From positions 124,001 through 188,000 of the forward strand of contig VTTJ01000007.1 in assembly GCA_008364785.1 (NCBI GenBank): 64,000 bases of DNA, in the 5' to 3' direction. This stretch comes from Bacillus sp. BGMRC 2118 (GTDB taxonomy: Bacteria; Bacillota; Bacilli; Bacillales; SA4). Positions 16,886 through 24,989 of the stretch are shown here, in pieces (position 1 is the first letter of the stretch; each line of letters begins with the position of its first letter). Under the pieces are notes generated by a model. The model searched no databases. It was given only the letters and a program-made list of their open reading frames with translations, and was not told the origin of the DNA. A program made the translations under genes and the position numbers.

Positions 16886-17338
16886 ATGCCAAAAAGTTTA
16901 GAAACATTACCAGATTATCTTGTCGAAGCATTAAAAAAAGAAGTGATTGTTTCAATGATAACGGTTACTGCAGATAGTGAACCACAAGTTAGTGCTGTAT
17001 CATGGATACAGGCAAGCGAAGATGGAACAAAGGTTGCTATTGCAACTGGTTATAAAGGTTCAAGTATTACTAACCTACAAAGTAACCCAAAGATTACACT
17101 AGGGGTCATCGCAAACGGAAGTTATTATTCCATCAAAGGTATCGCAACAGTATCTGAAATTGAAGAGAAGTCAATGAAGTACCGTGTGATTACAGTGGAT
17201 GTAAAAGAAGTTGAAGATGCTATATTTTATGGTGGTAAAATCGTTCAAGAGCCTGTTTATGAAAAAACATATGATCCAAAGTTGATTGAAAAGCTTGATA
17301 ATGAAGTGAATGAACTATTAGCAGAATATTTAAAGTAG
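16886..17338 (+). CDS. Pyridoxamine 5'-phosphate oxidase-fold protein
   Basis: A 150-residue split-barrel flavin-binding family protein. The fold is suggested by VSMITVTADSEPQVSAVSW in the first third and NPKITLGVI in the middle. Such small single-domain members bind FMN, F420 or heme as homodimers. No true PdxH substrate-binding residues are recognised, so it is unlikely to be the vitamin B6 enzyme itself. ATG with AAGGAGCG upstream. Confidence 0.75.
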   Translation: MPKSLETLPDYLVEALKKEVIVSMITVTADSEPQVSAVSWIQASEDGTKVAIATGYKGSSITNLQSNPKITLGVIANGSYYSIKGIATVSEIEEKSMKYRVITVDVKEVEDAIFYGGKIVQEPVYEKTYDPKLIEKLDNEVNELLAEYLK

Positions 17339-17364
17339 AAAGGGGCCATTTGGCTCCTTTTTGC
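17339..17364 (+). terminator. Rho-independent terminator
   Basis: AAAGGGGCC pairs with GGCTCCTTT around an ATTT loop, followed by T residues, immediately after the stop codon. Confidence 0.85.
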
Positions 17365-17437
17365 TTTCATATGGAAGACAAACTACTTACATTTTCCAAA
17401 AGTTTTAAGAGCAATTTGGATCACAGTTTCAAATCTG

Positions 17438-17469
17438 AAAGCCGCTAGCATATAGCTAGACGGCTTTTT
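17438..17469. terminator. Second hairpin terminator
   Basis: AAAGCCG (17438-17444) pairs with CGGCTTT (17461-17467) enclosing an inner CTAGC/GCTAG pairing. Five T follow on the plus strand, fewer on the minus strand. It lies just beyond the 3' end of the minus-strand small gene. No plus-strand gene obviously needs it. Confidence 0.6.
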
Positions 17470-17474
17470 CCAAT

Positions 17475-17621
17475 TTAAAGCTTATTCAAATCAGCTCGTA
17501 ATTGTGTGTCCATTACTTGATCTTCATTGAATGCATTACGGTCACTTTTATCCTGATTTTTGAAGCGTTCTTCGTTAGATACAATGATTACTGAATTTTT
17601 CACATGTTTATCTTTTTGCAT
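17475..17621 (-). CDS. Small acidic/charged hypothetical protein (48 aa)
   Basis: A 48-residue reading frame starting at ATG 17621 with a good AAGGGTGGG ribosome site four bases upstream and ending at TAA 17475-17477. The product begins MQKDKHVKNSVIIVSNEER and ends ADLNKL. It is highly charged with no cysteine and no membrane segment. Good start signal, isolation and a following hairpin support a real gene. The size recalls small spore or stress proteins, but no family is assigned. Confidence 0.6.
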   Translation of the reverse strand: MQKDKHVKNSVIIVSNEERFKNQDKSDRNAFNEDQVMDTQLRADLNKL

Positions 17622-17838
17622 GTTCCCACCCTTTCGCATTCTCTATCATATAAGCTCTTTTCATACACATTGTGCTATTCACAAAATAGTGCCCTTCTAT
17701 TTAGGCCAAAACAAGTAAATTCATTACTTTTTAGAAAACATACATGAAACTATGAGTTTATGTGGTATCCCGTCTATTCGATAAACAACAATATACGAAC
17801 ATAGCCAACATTTAAAATGTAACCACAAACCGAGTAAA

Positions 17839-18585
17839 TCATACACGAGTCAGATGATACGAACCACCGGCAACATCCACTATATTATCTTCCAAAACAC
17901 CAGTAATACCGACGAGTATAGGACGGTGAGTACCTTCTTTTTCATAAAATCGAATGGCAAAGTCTTCAATATGAATTTCCGAATAGGTTTGATAGATGTG
18001 AAGCCTCTTTGACTCAATAATTCTACAAAAATTACTTGCAAAGCTTGGTGCATCTTTTACTGCATACCCAATATAGGATAGAGTGGGAGTACCGTTTTCA
18101 TGAATTGTCATAGGGCCCAGCTGAAGATTCCGTTCCATGTCGGGTTGACCCCATTGAATAAAGAATGGAAATCTATACTGCTGGTCGTTTATAAATAGCA
18201 TAGACCATTTAAGGAGTGTACCGTCTTCTTTCATTCGGCTTCCTTGAACGGGTCCTATGGTGTTAAAGCCTTGTGCAGATAACCTGATAGCCAAATTGTC
18301 TATATTATCAGTTCGGAATGCAATTTGTGAAAAGCCTTCACCTTTAAATGAATCTTCAACTAGTTGTTGAATAAGCAGGTTATCCGATGTTGATGCAATA
18401 GATAAGTTTTGAATGCCAATCCACTCAATATAGCGCAATCCAGAAAAATAACATAACGAATTGTACGTTCCCCAACTAGGATGACTACCTCCTTTGACTG
18501 CATGGAATCCTAAGGAAGAGAATTTTTCTGCTACTGTTGAAAGGGATGTAGAGAAATGAACGAGATGATCAAATTTTAATGACAT
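17839..18585 (-). CDS. VOC/glyoxalase-like domain protein
   Basis: A 248-residue soluble protein. The N-terminal segment KFDHLVHF followed by GGSHPSWGTYNSLCYF is characteristic of the Glyoxalase_3 (glyoxalase-like) family, with a second VOC-like half after residue 120. Histidines at the usual metal-binding strands are present (FDHLVHF), but the complete metal set cannot be confirmed. Divergent from the S51 peptidase gene. Reaction unknown. Confidence 0.75.
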   Translation of the reverse strand: MSLKFDHLVHFSTSLSTVAEKFSSLGFHAVKGGSHPSWGTYNSLCYFSGLRYIEWIGIQNLSIASTSDNLLIQQLVEDSFKGEGFSQIAFRTDNIDNLAIRLSAQGFNTIGPVQGSRMKEDGTLLKWSMLFINDQQYRFPFFIQWGQPDMERNLQLGPMTIHENGTPTLSYIGYAVKDAPSFASNFCRIIESKRLHIYQTYSEIHIEDFAIRFYEKEGTHRPILVGITGVLEDNIVDVAGGSYHLTRV

Positions 18586-18692
18586 AGTAGATGCTCCTCA
18601 CTGGTTCTTACCAATATTTTGAACTTATTACTGTAAAAGTCAAATTTTATGTAATAATTAGTGAAGAAACAGTAAGGGTAGGAGAGTGCATA

Positions 18693-19307
18693 GTGAAAAC
18701 GCTCGTATTATTAAGTGAATTAACACGCAGTAAACCAATAGATAACAAGCTTAAAAATTTGTTTGAAGGAAGGAGCTTCAAACTTGGTTATATACCGTCA
18801 CAAACTGATGAATCCAGAAAATATTTTCATAAGGCACAAGAGTTTTTTACATATGTAGGTGTCAATGAATTTGTGTATTTTGATGTGGACAAAGAATTTG
18901 ATGGATCACGATTAGAAGAACTTACAAGCTGTGACGGCATCTATCTATCTGGGGGAAACACATTTTATTTTTTGAAAAATCTTCAGGAACGGAATATGCT
19001 AACTGTATTAAAAGGATTTGTAGCAGAAGGTAAAATTTTGCTTGGGGTAAGTGCAGGAGCAATCATCATGTCAAAAACGATTGAGATGGCATCATTGCTA
19101 GATGATAATATTGTCAATTTAGAAGACTTAACATCACTTGGAATCGTTGATTTTGAAACAGTTCCACATTGGAATGACCAACTTCAAAAATTGCAAGATC
19201 GTCGAAGAAACATAGTCTATGGTTTACAGGATGGAGATGGTATCTTTATTCAAGGTGAAAGGATAGAATTAATAGGTAGTGTCTATAGGGTGAATTACCA
19301 AGAGTAG
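18693..19307 (+). CDS. Peptidase S51 (dipeptidase E-like) family protein
   Basis: A 204-residue protein with the S51 hallmarks: YLSGGNTFYFL ahead of the nucleophile elbow GVSAGA, with Ser at about position 120, and a conserved PHWND near 165. Family members cleave Asp-X dipeptides or are cyanophycinase relatives. GTG 18693 after AGGAGAG is used, because the frame upstream has no ribosome site. An SDR gene follows 56 bases downstream. Confidence 0.82.
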   Translation: MKTLVLLSELTRSKPIDNKLKNLFEGRSFKLGYIPSQTDESRKYFHKAQEFFTYVGVNEFVYFDVDKEFDGSRLEELTSCDGIYLSGGNTFYFLKNLQERNMLTVLKGFVAEGKILLGVSAGAIIMSKTIEMASLLDDNIVNLEDLTSLGIVDFETVPHWNDQLQKLQDRRRNIVYGLQDGDGIFIQGERIELIGSVYRVNYQE

Positions 19308-19363
19308 AGTAGATTATAATAGCTACACTATATATGACGTTAACGAAAAGGCAGGGGAATAGT

Positions 19364-20110
19364 TTGGATAAGAAAGTTGCAATCATAACAGGAGTCAGTT
19401 GTGAGAGGGGAATAGGTACGGCAATTTGTAGAAAATTGGCTTCGCAAGGAATACATATCTTTTTTACATACTTTCAATCAACATCCGAATGGCCAAACTC
19501 CTTCAGAGAAGAATTGCAAGGCTTTGGTGTTTCATGTGATGGTTTGGAAATCGATTTATCCCTTCCTTATGCTGCTACTACAGTGCTAGAAGGATGTGCT
19601 GAGAAACTTGGAGTACCAACCATTCTTGTAAACAATGCTGCCTACTCAACAAGAGATGGATACGCCAGTTTAGATATAGAGACAATAGATGCACACTATG
19701 CAGTCAATATGAGGACTGGTATGTTGCTATGTGTTGAATTTGTCCGTCATTTTGAAAATGCCTCATTGCAAAATGGTAGAATCATCAATATGATATCTGG
19801 CCAAGACCTTGGACCTATGTTGGAAGAACTCGCATATGTTGCCACTAAGGGTGCAATGACAGCATTTACAAAATCATTATCAGCAGAGGTTGCACATTTA
19901 GGTATTACGGTAAATGCAGTAAACCCAGGTGCAACAGATTCAACGTGGATGAACGATGAAATTCGTGCACACCTGTTGCCTAAGTTTCCAATGGGAAGAA
20001 TCGGGCAGCCAGAAGATGCCGCAAATCTGATAGGATTTCTTGCAAGCAATGAGTCAGAATGGATTACAGGTCAGGTGATTCATTCAGAGGGTGGATTTTT
20101 ACGGAGTTAA
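19364..20110 (+). CDS. SDR family oxidoreductase (FabG-like)
   Basis: A 248-residue short-chain dehydrogenase beginning KKVAIITGVS with a variant cofactor loop (SCERGIG). NNAAYS follows at about 89-94, the catalytic Tyr/Lys lie in YVATK near 163-167, and PGATDS closes the nicotinamide pocket. It resembles the 3-ketoacyl reductase-like SDRs of Bacillus rather than true FabG. TTG 19364 after AGGCAGGGG is chosen. It may be co-transcribed with the S51 gene upstream. Confidence 0.85.
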   Translation: MDKKVAIITGVSCERGIGTAICRKLASQGIHIFFTYFQSTSEWPNSFREELQGFGVSCDGLEIDLSLPYAATTVLEGCAEKLGVPTILVNNAAYSTRDGYASLDIETIDAHYAVNMRTGMLLCVEFVRHFENASLQNGRIINMISGQDLGPMLEELAYVATKGAMTAFTKSLSAEVAHLGITVNAVNPGATDSTWMNDEIRAHLLPKFPMGRIGQPEDAANLIGFLASNESEWITGQVIHSEGGFLRS

Positions 20111-20173
20111 TAATTGAAGAGATTGTAGAACATTTAATGTTTGAGTATAGGATACGTGAGCAGAAGTTAGTCT

Positions 20174-20345
20174 AGCTAATATTGACTGTCGTTCGCCACT
20201 ACACGCTTGAAAATCGCCAGTAAACGAAACAATATCGCTAATAGAATAGAAAAAATCGCTAATAAATTGTTTACTTTAGCTAATGGTAGTTTTTGTTCGC
20301 TAATAAGAGTGGTGATTCGCTGAAATATTTTCATGCTAGCCATTA
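20174..20345. repeat. Helically phased degenerate tandem repeat, nine units
   Basis: Variants of an octamer (A/C)GC(T/C)A(A/G)TA recur at 20174, 20194, 20215, 20236, 20257, 20278, 20298, 20318 and 20338. Spacings are 20 or 21 bases throughout (mean 20.5), about two turns of B-DNA. Three units read exactly CGCTAATA. The spacer sequences differ. The 61-residue minus-strand frame here is a by-product of the 21-base period (repeated LLAIF-like heptads). It may be a regulatory, nucleoid-protein or mobile sequence. Confidence 0.7.
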
Positions 20346-20410
20346 AATCTAATTCAGGCATGCGTTTTTTGGTTACAATGAATAATGAAAAAAATAAATA
20401 GAGGTGCTGT

Positions 20411-20830
20411 ATGATTAAATCAATGTATCCGTACTTAGTAATGAATGGAAATGGACAAGAGGCTGTGAAATTTTATGAAAAGGCATTAAAAGCAACTGTC
20501 CTAAATGTGCAAACTTTCGGTGATATGCCGCCGAATCCAGAGCGTCCAACACCAGAAGAGGCGAAAGATCGTGTCTTAAATGCTCATTTAAAGGTGGGGG
20601 AAGTAGACTTAATGATCTCGGATACATTTCCTGGTCAGCCTTACCAAACTGGGTCACATATCACATTAGCACTGATTGTAGATAATGAGGCAGAAACGAG
20701 AGAAATCTTTGACATACTAGCTGAGAGCGGGAGAATCGGGATGCCTCTTCAGCAAACATTCTGGAGTCCGTTATACGGAAGTGTGACTGATCAATTTGGA
20801 GTAAACTGGCAGGTTTCTACAAATAAATAA
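20411..20830 (+). CDS. PhnB-like VOC family protein
   Basis: A 139-residue protein of the PhnB/YjdN (3-demethylubiquinone-9 3-methyltransferase-like) VOC subfamily. MYPYLVMNGNGQEAVKFYEKAL at the start (residues 5-26), the DMPPNP segment, and the C-terminal WSPLYGSVTDQFGVNWQV are diagnostic. No enzymatic reaction is established for most Bacillus members. ATG after GAGGTGCTGT. Monocistronic. Confidence 0.87.
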   Translation: MIKSMYPYLVMNGNGQEAVKFYEKALKATVLNVQTFGDMPPNPERPTPEEAKDRVLNAHLKVGEVDLMISDTFPGQPYQTGSHITLALIVDNEAETREIFDILAESGRIGMPLQQTFWSPLYGSVTDQFGVNWQVSTNK

Positions 20831-20877
20831 CTATGAATTCTCAAAAGGAATATCATTAGAACCATTACTTGAAATGT

Positions 20878-20911
20878 AGGATGCTATGCTCAAAAAAGTA
20901 GCATCCTTTAT
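20878..20911 (+). terminator. Rho-independent terminator
   Basis: AGGATGCTA (20878-20886) pairs with TAGCATCCT (20899-20907), then a short T/A run. Confidence 0.7.
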
Positions 20912-20938
20912 ATAATTGTCCAACGGGAGAGAAGAAAG

Positions 20939-21304
20939 ATGAAGAAAGAACAAGAGTTTTTGAAAAAGTTTCAACGTGATATGAATTGGGGAATCAGTGA
21001 TGATAGTTTTCAAGAGTCGCGCACAGATTTATTGAATAATTACATGCTCTTGACAACAGAGGTTAGTGAAATTGCGGAAGAATTCCGGGCGATGTTCAAT
21101 CAGACCTACAGGACATGTAACAAGATAGGTGAACAGAAAGCTTTTGAACAGGCAAAGCTAGCGTATAAAGAAAATATAGGGAAAGAGATTGTAGATTGCA
21201 TGGCTTATCTAATAAAGTTTGCGAATTACCTAGAGATAGATGTAGAAACAGCATTTTATCATAAAATGGATGAAGTAAAGAGCAGAGTAAATAAAGATCA
21301 ATAA
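20939..21304 (+). CDS. MazG-like nucleotide pyrophosphohydrolase
   Basis: A 121-residue helical protein of the all-alpha NTP pyrophosphatase superfamily. The Mg-binding residues appear as EVSEIAEE near 41-48 and EIVDCMAY near 83-90 (E..E then E..D). Single-domain, shorter than full MazG. Likely cleaves NTPs or dNTPs to monophosphate, though the substrate is unproven. ATG after GGGAGAGAAGAAAG. Confidence 0.82.
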   Translation: MKKEQEFLKKFQRDMNWGISDDSFQESRTDLLNNYMLLTTEVSEIAEEFRAMFNQTYRTCNKIGEQKAFEQAKLAYKENIGKEIVDCMAYLIKFANYLEIDVETAFYHKMDEVKSRVNKDQ

Positions 21305-21336
21305 AAGGCGTGGACAACTATTCCACGTCTTTTTTA
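21305..21336. terminator. Bidirectional terminator
   Basis: AAGGCGTGGA (21305-21314) pairs with TCCACGTCTT (21322-21331), followed by six T on the plus strand. The minus-strand gene's stop codon lies inside the hairpin. Confidence 0.85.
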
Positions 21337-21722
21337 AATAATTTATTAATATATTCATAGTCTATTGGACGATCAGATGTATGATAGAAAAACCCTTTGT
21401 ATCTCAACATTTGGCTTGAATTAATGATGAATTTTTCCTTCACATTTTCCTTTTGGTCGTAAATGGTCACTTGAAATGTATAGCCTAAATATCCTATTGA
21501 GGGTTTTCCTTTTTGAAAAGTAACATCGTTTAGGTTAGTGATAATTGACTCAATTTGAATCGGATTGTCAATTTCAATTTCCTCTCCGTTTGTACCATTG
21601 AACACAGTTATTTTTGAAACCTTTGTAGGTGAAAGATTAAATAATTTATGTGGAATATAAGACATAGCAAATAGTAATAGAAAGGAAAAAATTACAAACA
21701 TCCATACACGCTTTTTCATCAT
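21318..21722 (-). CDS. Membrane-anchored hypothetical protein
   Basis: A 134-residue protein with an N-terminal membrane anchor (about 6-24, WMFVIFSFLLLFAMSYI) and an extracytoplasmic domain of about 105 residues. The segment KITVFNGTNGEEIEI followed by a YxxTFQVTIYDQ strand pattern suggests a small beta-rich fold like DUF5301, but this is tentative. It lies seven bases after the YdcF-like gene, in one operon. Confidence 0.6.
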   Translation of the reverse strand: MMKKRVWMFVIFSFLLLFAMSYIPHKLFNLSPTKVSKITVFNGTNGEEIEIDNPIQIESIITNLNDVTFQKGKPSIGYLGYTFQVTIYDQKENVKEKFIINSSQMLRYKGFFYHTSDRPIDYEYINKLFKKDVE

Positions 21723-21729
21723 TACCTCC

Positions 21730-22302
21730 TTATCGGTCGACTAACCACGTTTTCAGAACAGCTGCGTATTCTCTTACCCATAGTTTAATTATGACAACGG
21801 TTGGTGTTTTCGCAGGGAGTGTATATACATTTTGCAGTCCTACACGATCGGCAATCATTGTTGATCGAAATAAGTGAAAATCATTGCTGACAATGATGGT
21901 GCATGTCGATTTTTCGATGAGCTTCTTTGATAAATAGAGGTTTTCATAGGTAGTAGTGGATTGATCCTCTACTATTATGCGTTCTGCTTGTATACCCTTT
22001 TCACGAAAGTAACGTAACATAGCTTCAGCCTCGGAAATATCTTCACCTGGTCCTTTACCACCAGATACAATCACTTTTGAAGAAGGATTAGCTTGTAAAT
22101 AGTCGAGTGCAGCTTCTACTCGGTACAATAATGAAAGCGACATCTCTTCACCATGTAACCTAGCACCTAGGACAATGACATAGTCGGCATCATCAGGAGG
22201 CACTTCCTTTGCTGTATTGGCGATCAACGTATGAACGGTTACCGTATATATTGTAATCATTACGATGATTACAGAAAGAATGACTTTTATGAATTTTTTC
22301 AT
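21730..22302 (-). CDS. YdcF/DUF218 family protein
   Basis: A 190-residue protein with one N-terminal membrane segment (about 5-24) and an extracytoplasmic DUF218 domain. The diagnostic pieces are DYVIVLGARL near 40-49, VIVSGGKGPGEDISEAEAM, EDQSTTTYENL and SNDFHLFRS. Family members (SanA, YdcF, ElyC) are linked to envelope integrity or polyisoprenoid and peptidoglycan precursor metabolism. First gene of a two-gene leftward operon. Confidence 0.85.
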   Translation of the reverse strand: MKKFIKVILSVIIVMITIYTVTVHTLIANTAKEVPPDDADYVIVLGARLHGEEMSLSLLYRVEAALDYLQANPSSKVIVSGGKGPGEDISEAEAMLRYFREKGIQAERIIVEDQSTTTYENLYLSKKLIEKSTCTIIVSNDFHLFRSTMIADRVGLQNVYTLPAKTPTVVIIKLWVREYAAVLKTWLVDR

Positions 22303-22421
22303 AGGGTTCTCCCAAAATGGATTTATATCGTAAGTATAACAAGAATTGTATATAAGTGGTTAAATTTGGAGAAAAACGTTAACAAAAAAGTAATATTCTC
22401 CCCTTTTATTTGATTCTCTGT

Positions 22422-22450
22422 TTGATATGATAAATAATGGTGTTAATAAT
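22422..22450 (+). promoter_or_regulatory. Probable sigma-A promoter of copCD
   Basis: TTGATA (22422-22427), 17-base spacer, AATAAT (22445-22450), giving a start near 22457 only about 14 bases before the gene. Good -35 and acceptable -10. Confidence 0.4.
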
Positions 22451-22470
22451 ATTGGATAGGAGAATACATA

Positions 22471-23019
22471 ATGTTTAAAAGGTCATTTCTATTAGCGGCA
22501 GTAATGTTACTTACACTATTTTCGACTCAGGTTCAAGCACATACCAAGCTGGAATCTTCTTCACCAAGTAATAATGAAATCGTGATTGGTGAACTCAATA
22601 CAATCTCATTAACATTTGCAACGAAAATTGAACAAACAAGTTCATTTGAAGTGTTAAAAATTGATGGCTCTACTGTTGAAATGAATAATTTACAAGTTCA
22701 AGAAAATACGATGACAGGAACCTCAAAAGAACCGTTAGCTAGTGGTGAATACAAGGTCGAGTGGAAAATCATTGGAGCTGATGGACACCCAATTGAAGGA
22801 GAGTATGTGTTCGCAGTGGTAGCCCAAGAAGGAGTTCCGCAAAGTGAACAACCAACAGACGAACAGACTACAGAACAAGCTCCGACAGTTGAAAAAGAAG
22901 ATCCTGTAAAAGAGGAAGTGACAGAAAAGGAATCGTCTTCATTTGTCATACCGGTTATTGTTGTGCTTGTATCGGCAATCGGTATTGGCTTTCTTGTATG
23001 GATCGTAAGGAGGAAATAA
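22471..23019 (+). CDS. copC: CopC domain copper-binding membrane-anchored protein
   Basis: A 182-residue exported protein. Signal peptide 1-23 ends VQA, exposing His24 as the mature N-terminus. With Asp104 and His106 in GADGHPIEGEY this gives the Cu(II) site typical of CopC. A Thr/Glu/Pro-rich linker (about 120-150) leads to a C-terminal transmembrane anchor (about 157-178) and a basic tail. In B. subtilis YcnJ the CopC and CopD parts are fused. Here they are separate genes, with CopD starting at the next base after the stop. Confidence 0.88.
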   Translation: MFKRSFLLAAVMLLTLFSTQVQAHTKLESSSPSNNEIVIGELNTISLTFATKIEQTSSFEVLKIDGSTVEMNNLQVQENTMTGTSKEPLASGEYKVEWKIIGADGHPIEGEYVFAVVAQEGVPQSEQPTDEQTTEQAPTVEKEDPVKEEVTEKESSSFVIPVIVVLVSAIGIGFLVWIVRRK

Positions 23020-24111
23020 ATGCTTTTGGTTGGCGTACTGAGTGAAGTTTTCTTATACTTATGTATTTCAATGATTATGGGAGCTTTTCTTTTGGAAGTT
23101 CTATCAGAAGAACAAAAGCCTGTTGTCAACATACCTAAAGCTGTCGTAATAGGTTCCATCATTGGAGTTGCCGTATTTTCGTTTCACCCAGTACTCCGTT
23201 TAATTTTGTTGTTAGCTGAAGACTATGAATTACTCGTAACGATTCAGTCTGTCTTGTTTAGCTTTGAAGTAGGGAAGGGATGGCTATTAACGCTATTCAT
23301 CTCTCTTGTCTTTCTTTTATACTATGTGTTAGTTGATGTGAAAAAGGAGTATGCATACACAGTAGTTGGGGTGATATTTTCGGTATTGTTAATTGTTGCA
23401 CAAGGCTTTGCGAGTCATGCAAGTACGTTATCCACATTTGGTTTTGCTATACATACTCTTCACTTTCTTGCTGTTTCAGTATGGGTAGGTACCTTGCTAG
23501 TTGTTAGTTGGTTTGGGAAGGGAAAAGACAATTGGCTTGTCTTTCTACAGTGGTTTTCTCCATTGGCTCTCATTTGTTTAGTAATCGTGCTCGTTAGTGG
23601 GTTTTCCCTAATGAAGCTTGTCGTTCTACCTAGTGAATATTCTGATTCATGGGCATTATCTTATGGTCAATCATTACTCATTAAGCACCTATTAATTATT
23701 CCATTACTGGCTTATGCATGTATCAATAGTATCTTGGTAAGAAAAAAGTTGAAACTGAATGAGGGATTTAATCCATCACCTTGGTCTAGAGTTGAGAGTG
23801 TGGTTTTATTACTTGTTTTTTCAGCAACTGCCGTATTAGGACAGCAATCCCCACCGCATAGCATTAATGAATCATTAGTGACAGAAGGTCCATCCCGTCT
23901 GTTTATGCTTTTTTATAGTGGTGAACTTAGTCAATATAATGGTACGTTACAGTTCGGTTTTTACGGCGTATTTTTATTGCTAGTTGGCATATTATTTTTG
24001 TCACTCATCATCATTTCATTTATAAAGAAAATTTCACCTTGGGTGACTGTAATTTTTAGTGTGTTATGTGTATTTACTTGTTATTTATCATTTATGGTTT
24101 CTGTACAATAA
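23020..24111 (+). CDS. copD: CopD family copper transport membrane protein
   Basis: A 363-residue protein with about eight to nine transmembrane segments and the CopD core signature HTLHFLAVSVWVG near 143-155, containing paired histidines. It probably moves copper across the membrane with CopC handing over the ion outside. The start directly abuts the copC stop, implying tight coupling. No copper regulator (CsoR/YcnK type) is visible nearby. Substrate and direction are inferred from family. Confidence 0.82.
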   Translation: MLLVGVLSEVFLYLCISMIMGAFLLEVLSEEQKPVVNIPKAVVIGSIIGVAVFSFHPVLRLILLLAEDYELLVTIQSVLFSFEVGKGWLLTLFISLVFLLYYVLVDVKKEYAYTVVGVIFSVLLIVAQGFASHASTLSTFGFAIHTLHFLAVSVWVGTLLVVSWFGKGKDNWLVFLQWFSPLALICLVIVLVSGFSLMKLVVLPSEYSDSWALSYGQSLLIKHLLIIPLLAYACINSILVRKKLKLNEGFNPSPWSRVESVVLLLVFSATAVLGQQSPPHSINESLVTEGPSRLFMLFYSGELSQYNGTLQFGFYGVFLLLVGILFLSLIIISFIKKISPWVTVIFSVLCVFTCYLSFMVSVQ

Positions 24112-24141
24112 AAAGGCTTAGCGTCGTTGCTAAGCCTTTTT
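24108..24141. terminator. Bidirectional terminator
   Basis: AAAAGGCTTAGC (24111-24122) pairs perfectly with GCTAAGCCTTTT (24129-24140), with A/T tracts on both sides. It separates convergent copD and rluF, and the rluF stop lies at its edge. Confidence 0.9.
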
Positions 24142-24847
24142 ACGTTTCGTTCGGATTGTGATGAGTATCACGGAATAACTGTTTTAATTCTTTTTCCGTT
24201 AAGTTGCGCCATTGGCCGATTGGAAGATCACCTAAATCAATATTCATAATTCGAATACGTTGCAGCTTTCGTACATTGTAGCCAAGTGCAGAACACATCC
24301 GGCGTATTTGTCGGTTTAATCCTTGCGTTAAAATAATACGGAATACGTATTTAGACTCTTTATAAATCTTACAAGGTAGTGTCTTCGTATCTAATATTTC
24401 CACACCTTCAGACATCTGTTGTAGAAATGCCTCGGTAATCGGCTTGTCAACTGTAACGATATACTCCTTTTCATGCTTACCTTCTGAACGTAATATTTTG
24501 TTCACGATATCTCCATCGTTTGTCATTAAGATTAAACCATCTGAATCTTTATCCAAACGTCCAATTGGAAAAATCCGAAGAGGATGATTGACAAAGTCAA
24601 CAATGTTTCCCTTAATATGACGCTCTGTTGTTGATGTAATGCCTACAGGTTTATTGAGCGCAATATATACAAGCGTTGGTTTAGATCGAATCGGTTTATC
24701 ATCAACACGAACATCATCTCCAGGCTCTGCTTGACTGCCAGGAACTGCGAGGATCCCATTAATGGTTACTCGTCCAGCAGCCACCCATTTATCAGCATCG
24801 CGTCTAGAACATATACCTGTTTCACTAATATATTTATTAATTCTCAA
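24140..24847 (-). CDS. rluF: 23S rRNA pseudouridine synthase RluF-type
   Basis: A 235-residue RsuA/RluB-E-F family enzyme. N-terminal S4 domain ([19 protein letters not shown]), then the catalytic motif [10 protein letters not shown] near 95-104 with the nucleophilic Asp, and the C-terminal [11 protein letters not shown] motif. The start is TTG 24847 after AAGGTGGG. This gives the RINKYISE N-terminus typical of RluF, whereas ATG 24895 would add 16 atypical residues. It would make pseudouridine in the 2604 region of 23S rRNA. Monocistronic. Confidence 0.85.
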   Translation of the reverse strand: MRINKYISETGICSRRDADKWVAAGRVTINGILAVPGSQAEPGDDVRVDDKPIRSKPTLVYIALNKPVGITSTTERHIKGNIVDFVNHPLRIFPIGRLDKDSDGLILMTNDGDIVNKILRSEGKHEKEYIVTVDKPITEAFLQQMSEGVEILDTKTLPCKIYKESKYVFRIILTQGLNRQIRRMCSALGYNVRKLQRIRIMNIDLGDLPIGQWRNLTEKELKQLFRDTHHNPNET

Positions 24848-24989
24848 AACATTCCCACCTTGATTATATTGTTTGTGCTCAGTATACCGTAACATAAGCT
24901 AAAAAAAAACCGCGAATCTCTTTTGTCTACATATTCCTGGTGAAGTTGGAAATAATTATCAAGACAATTAATGAGAGGGAGAAACATTC

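Noticed and set aside
20174..20345. Possible CRISPR array
   Set aside because: Units are only eight bases, spacing is 20-21 bases and no conserved repeat-spacer structure or cas gene is present.
20176..20361. Minus-strand frame of 61 hydrophobic residues
   Set aside because: Its LLAIF-like heptads are a by-product of the 21-base repeat period; no ribosome site.
22368..22390. Possible CcpA (cre) site before copC
   Set aside because: Only about twelve of fourteen consensus positions match and the symmetric TG is absent.
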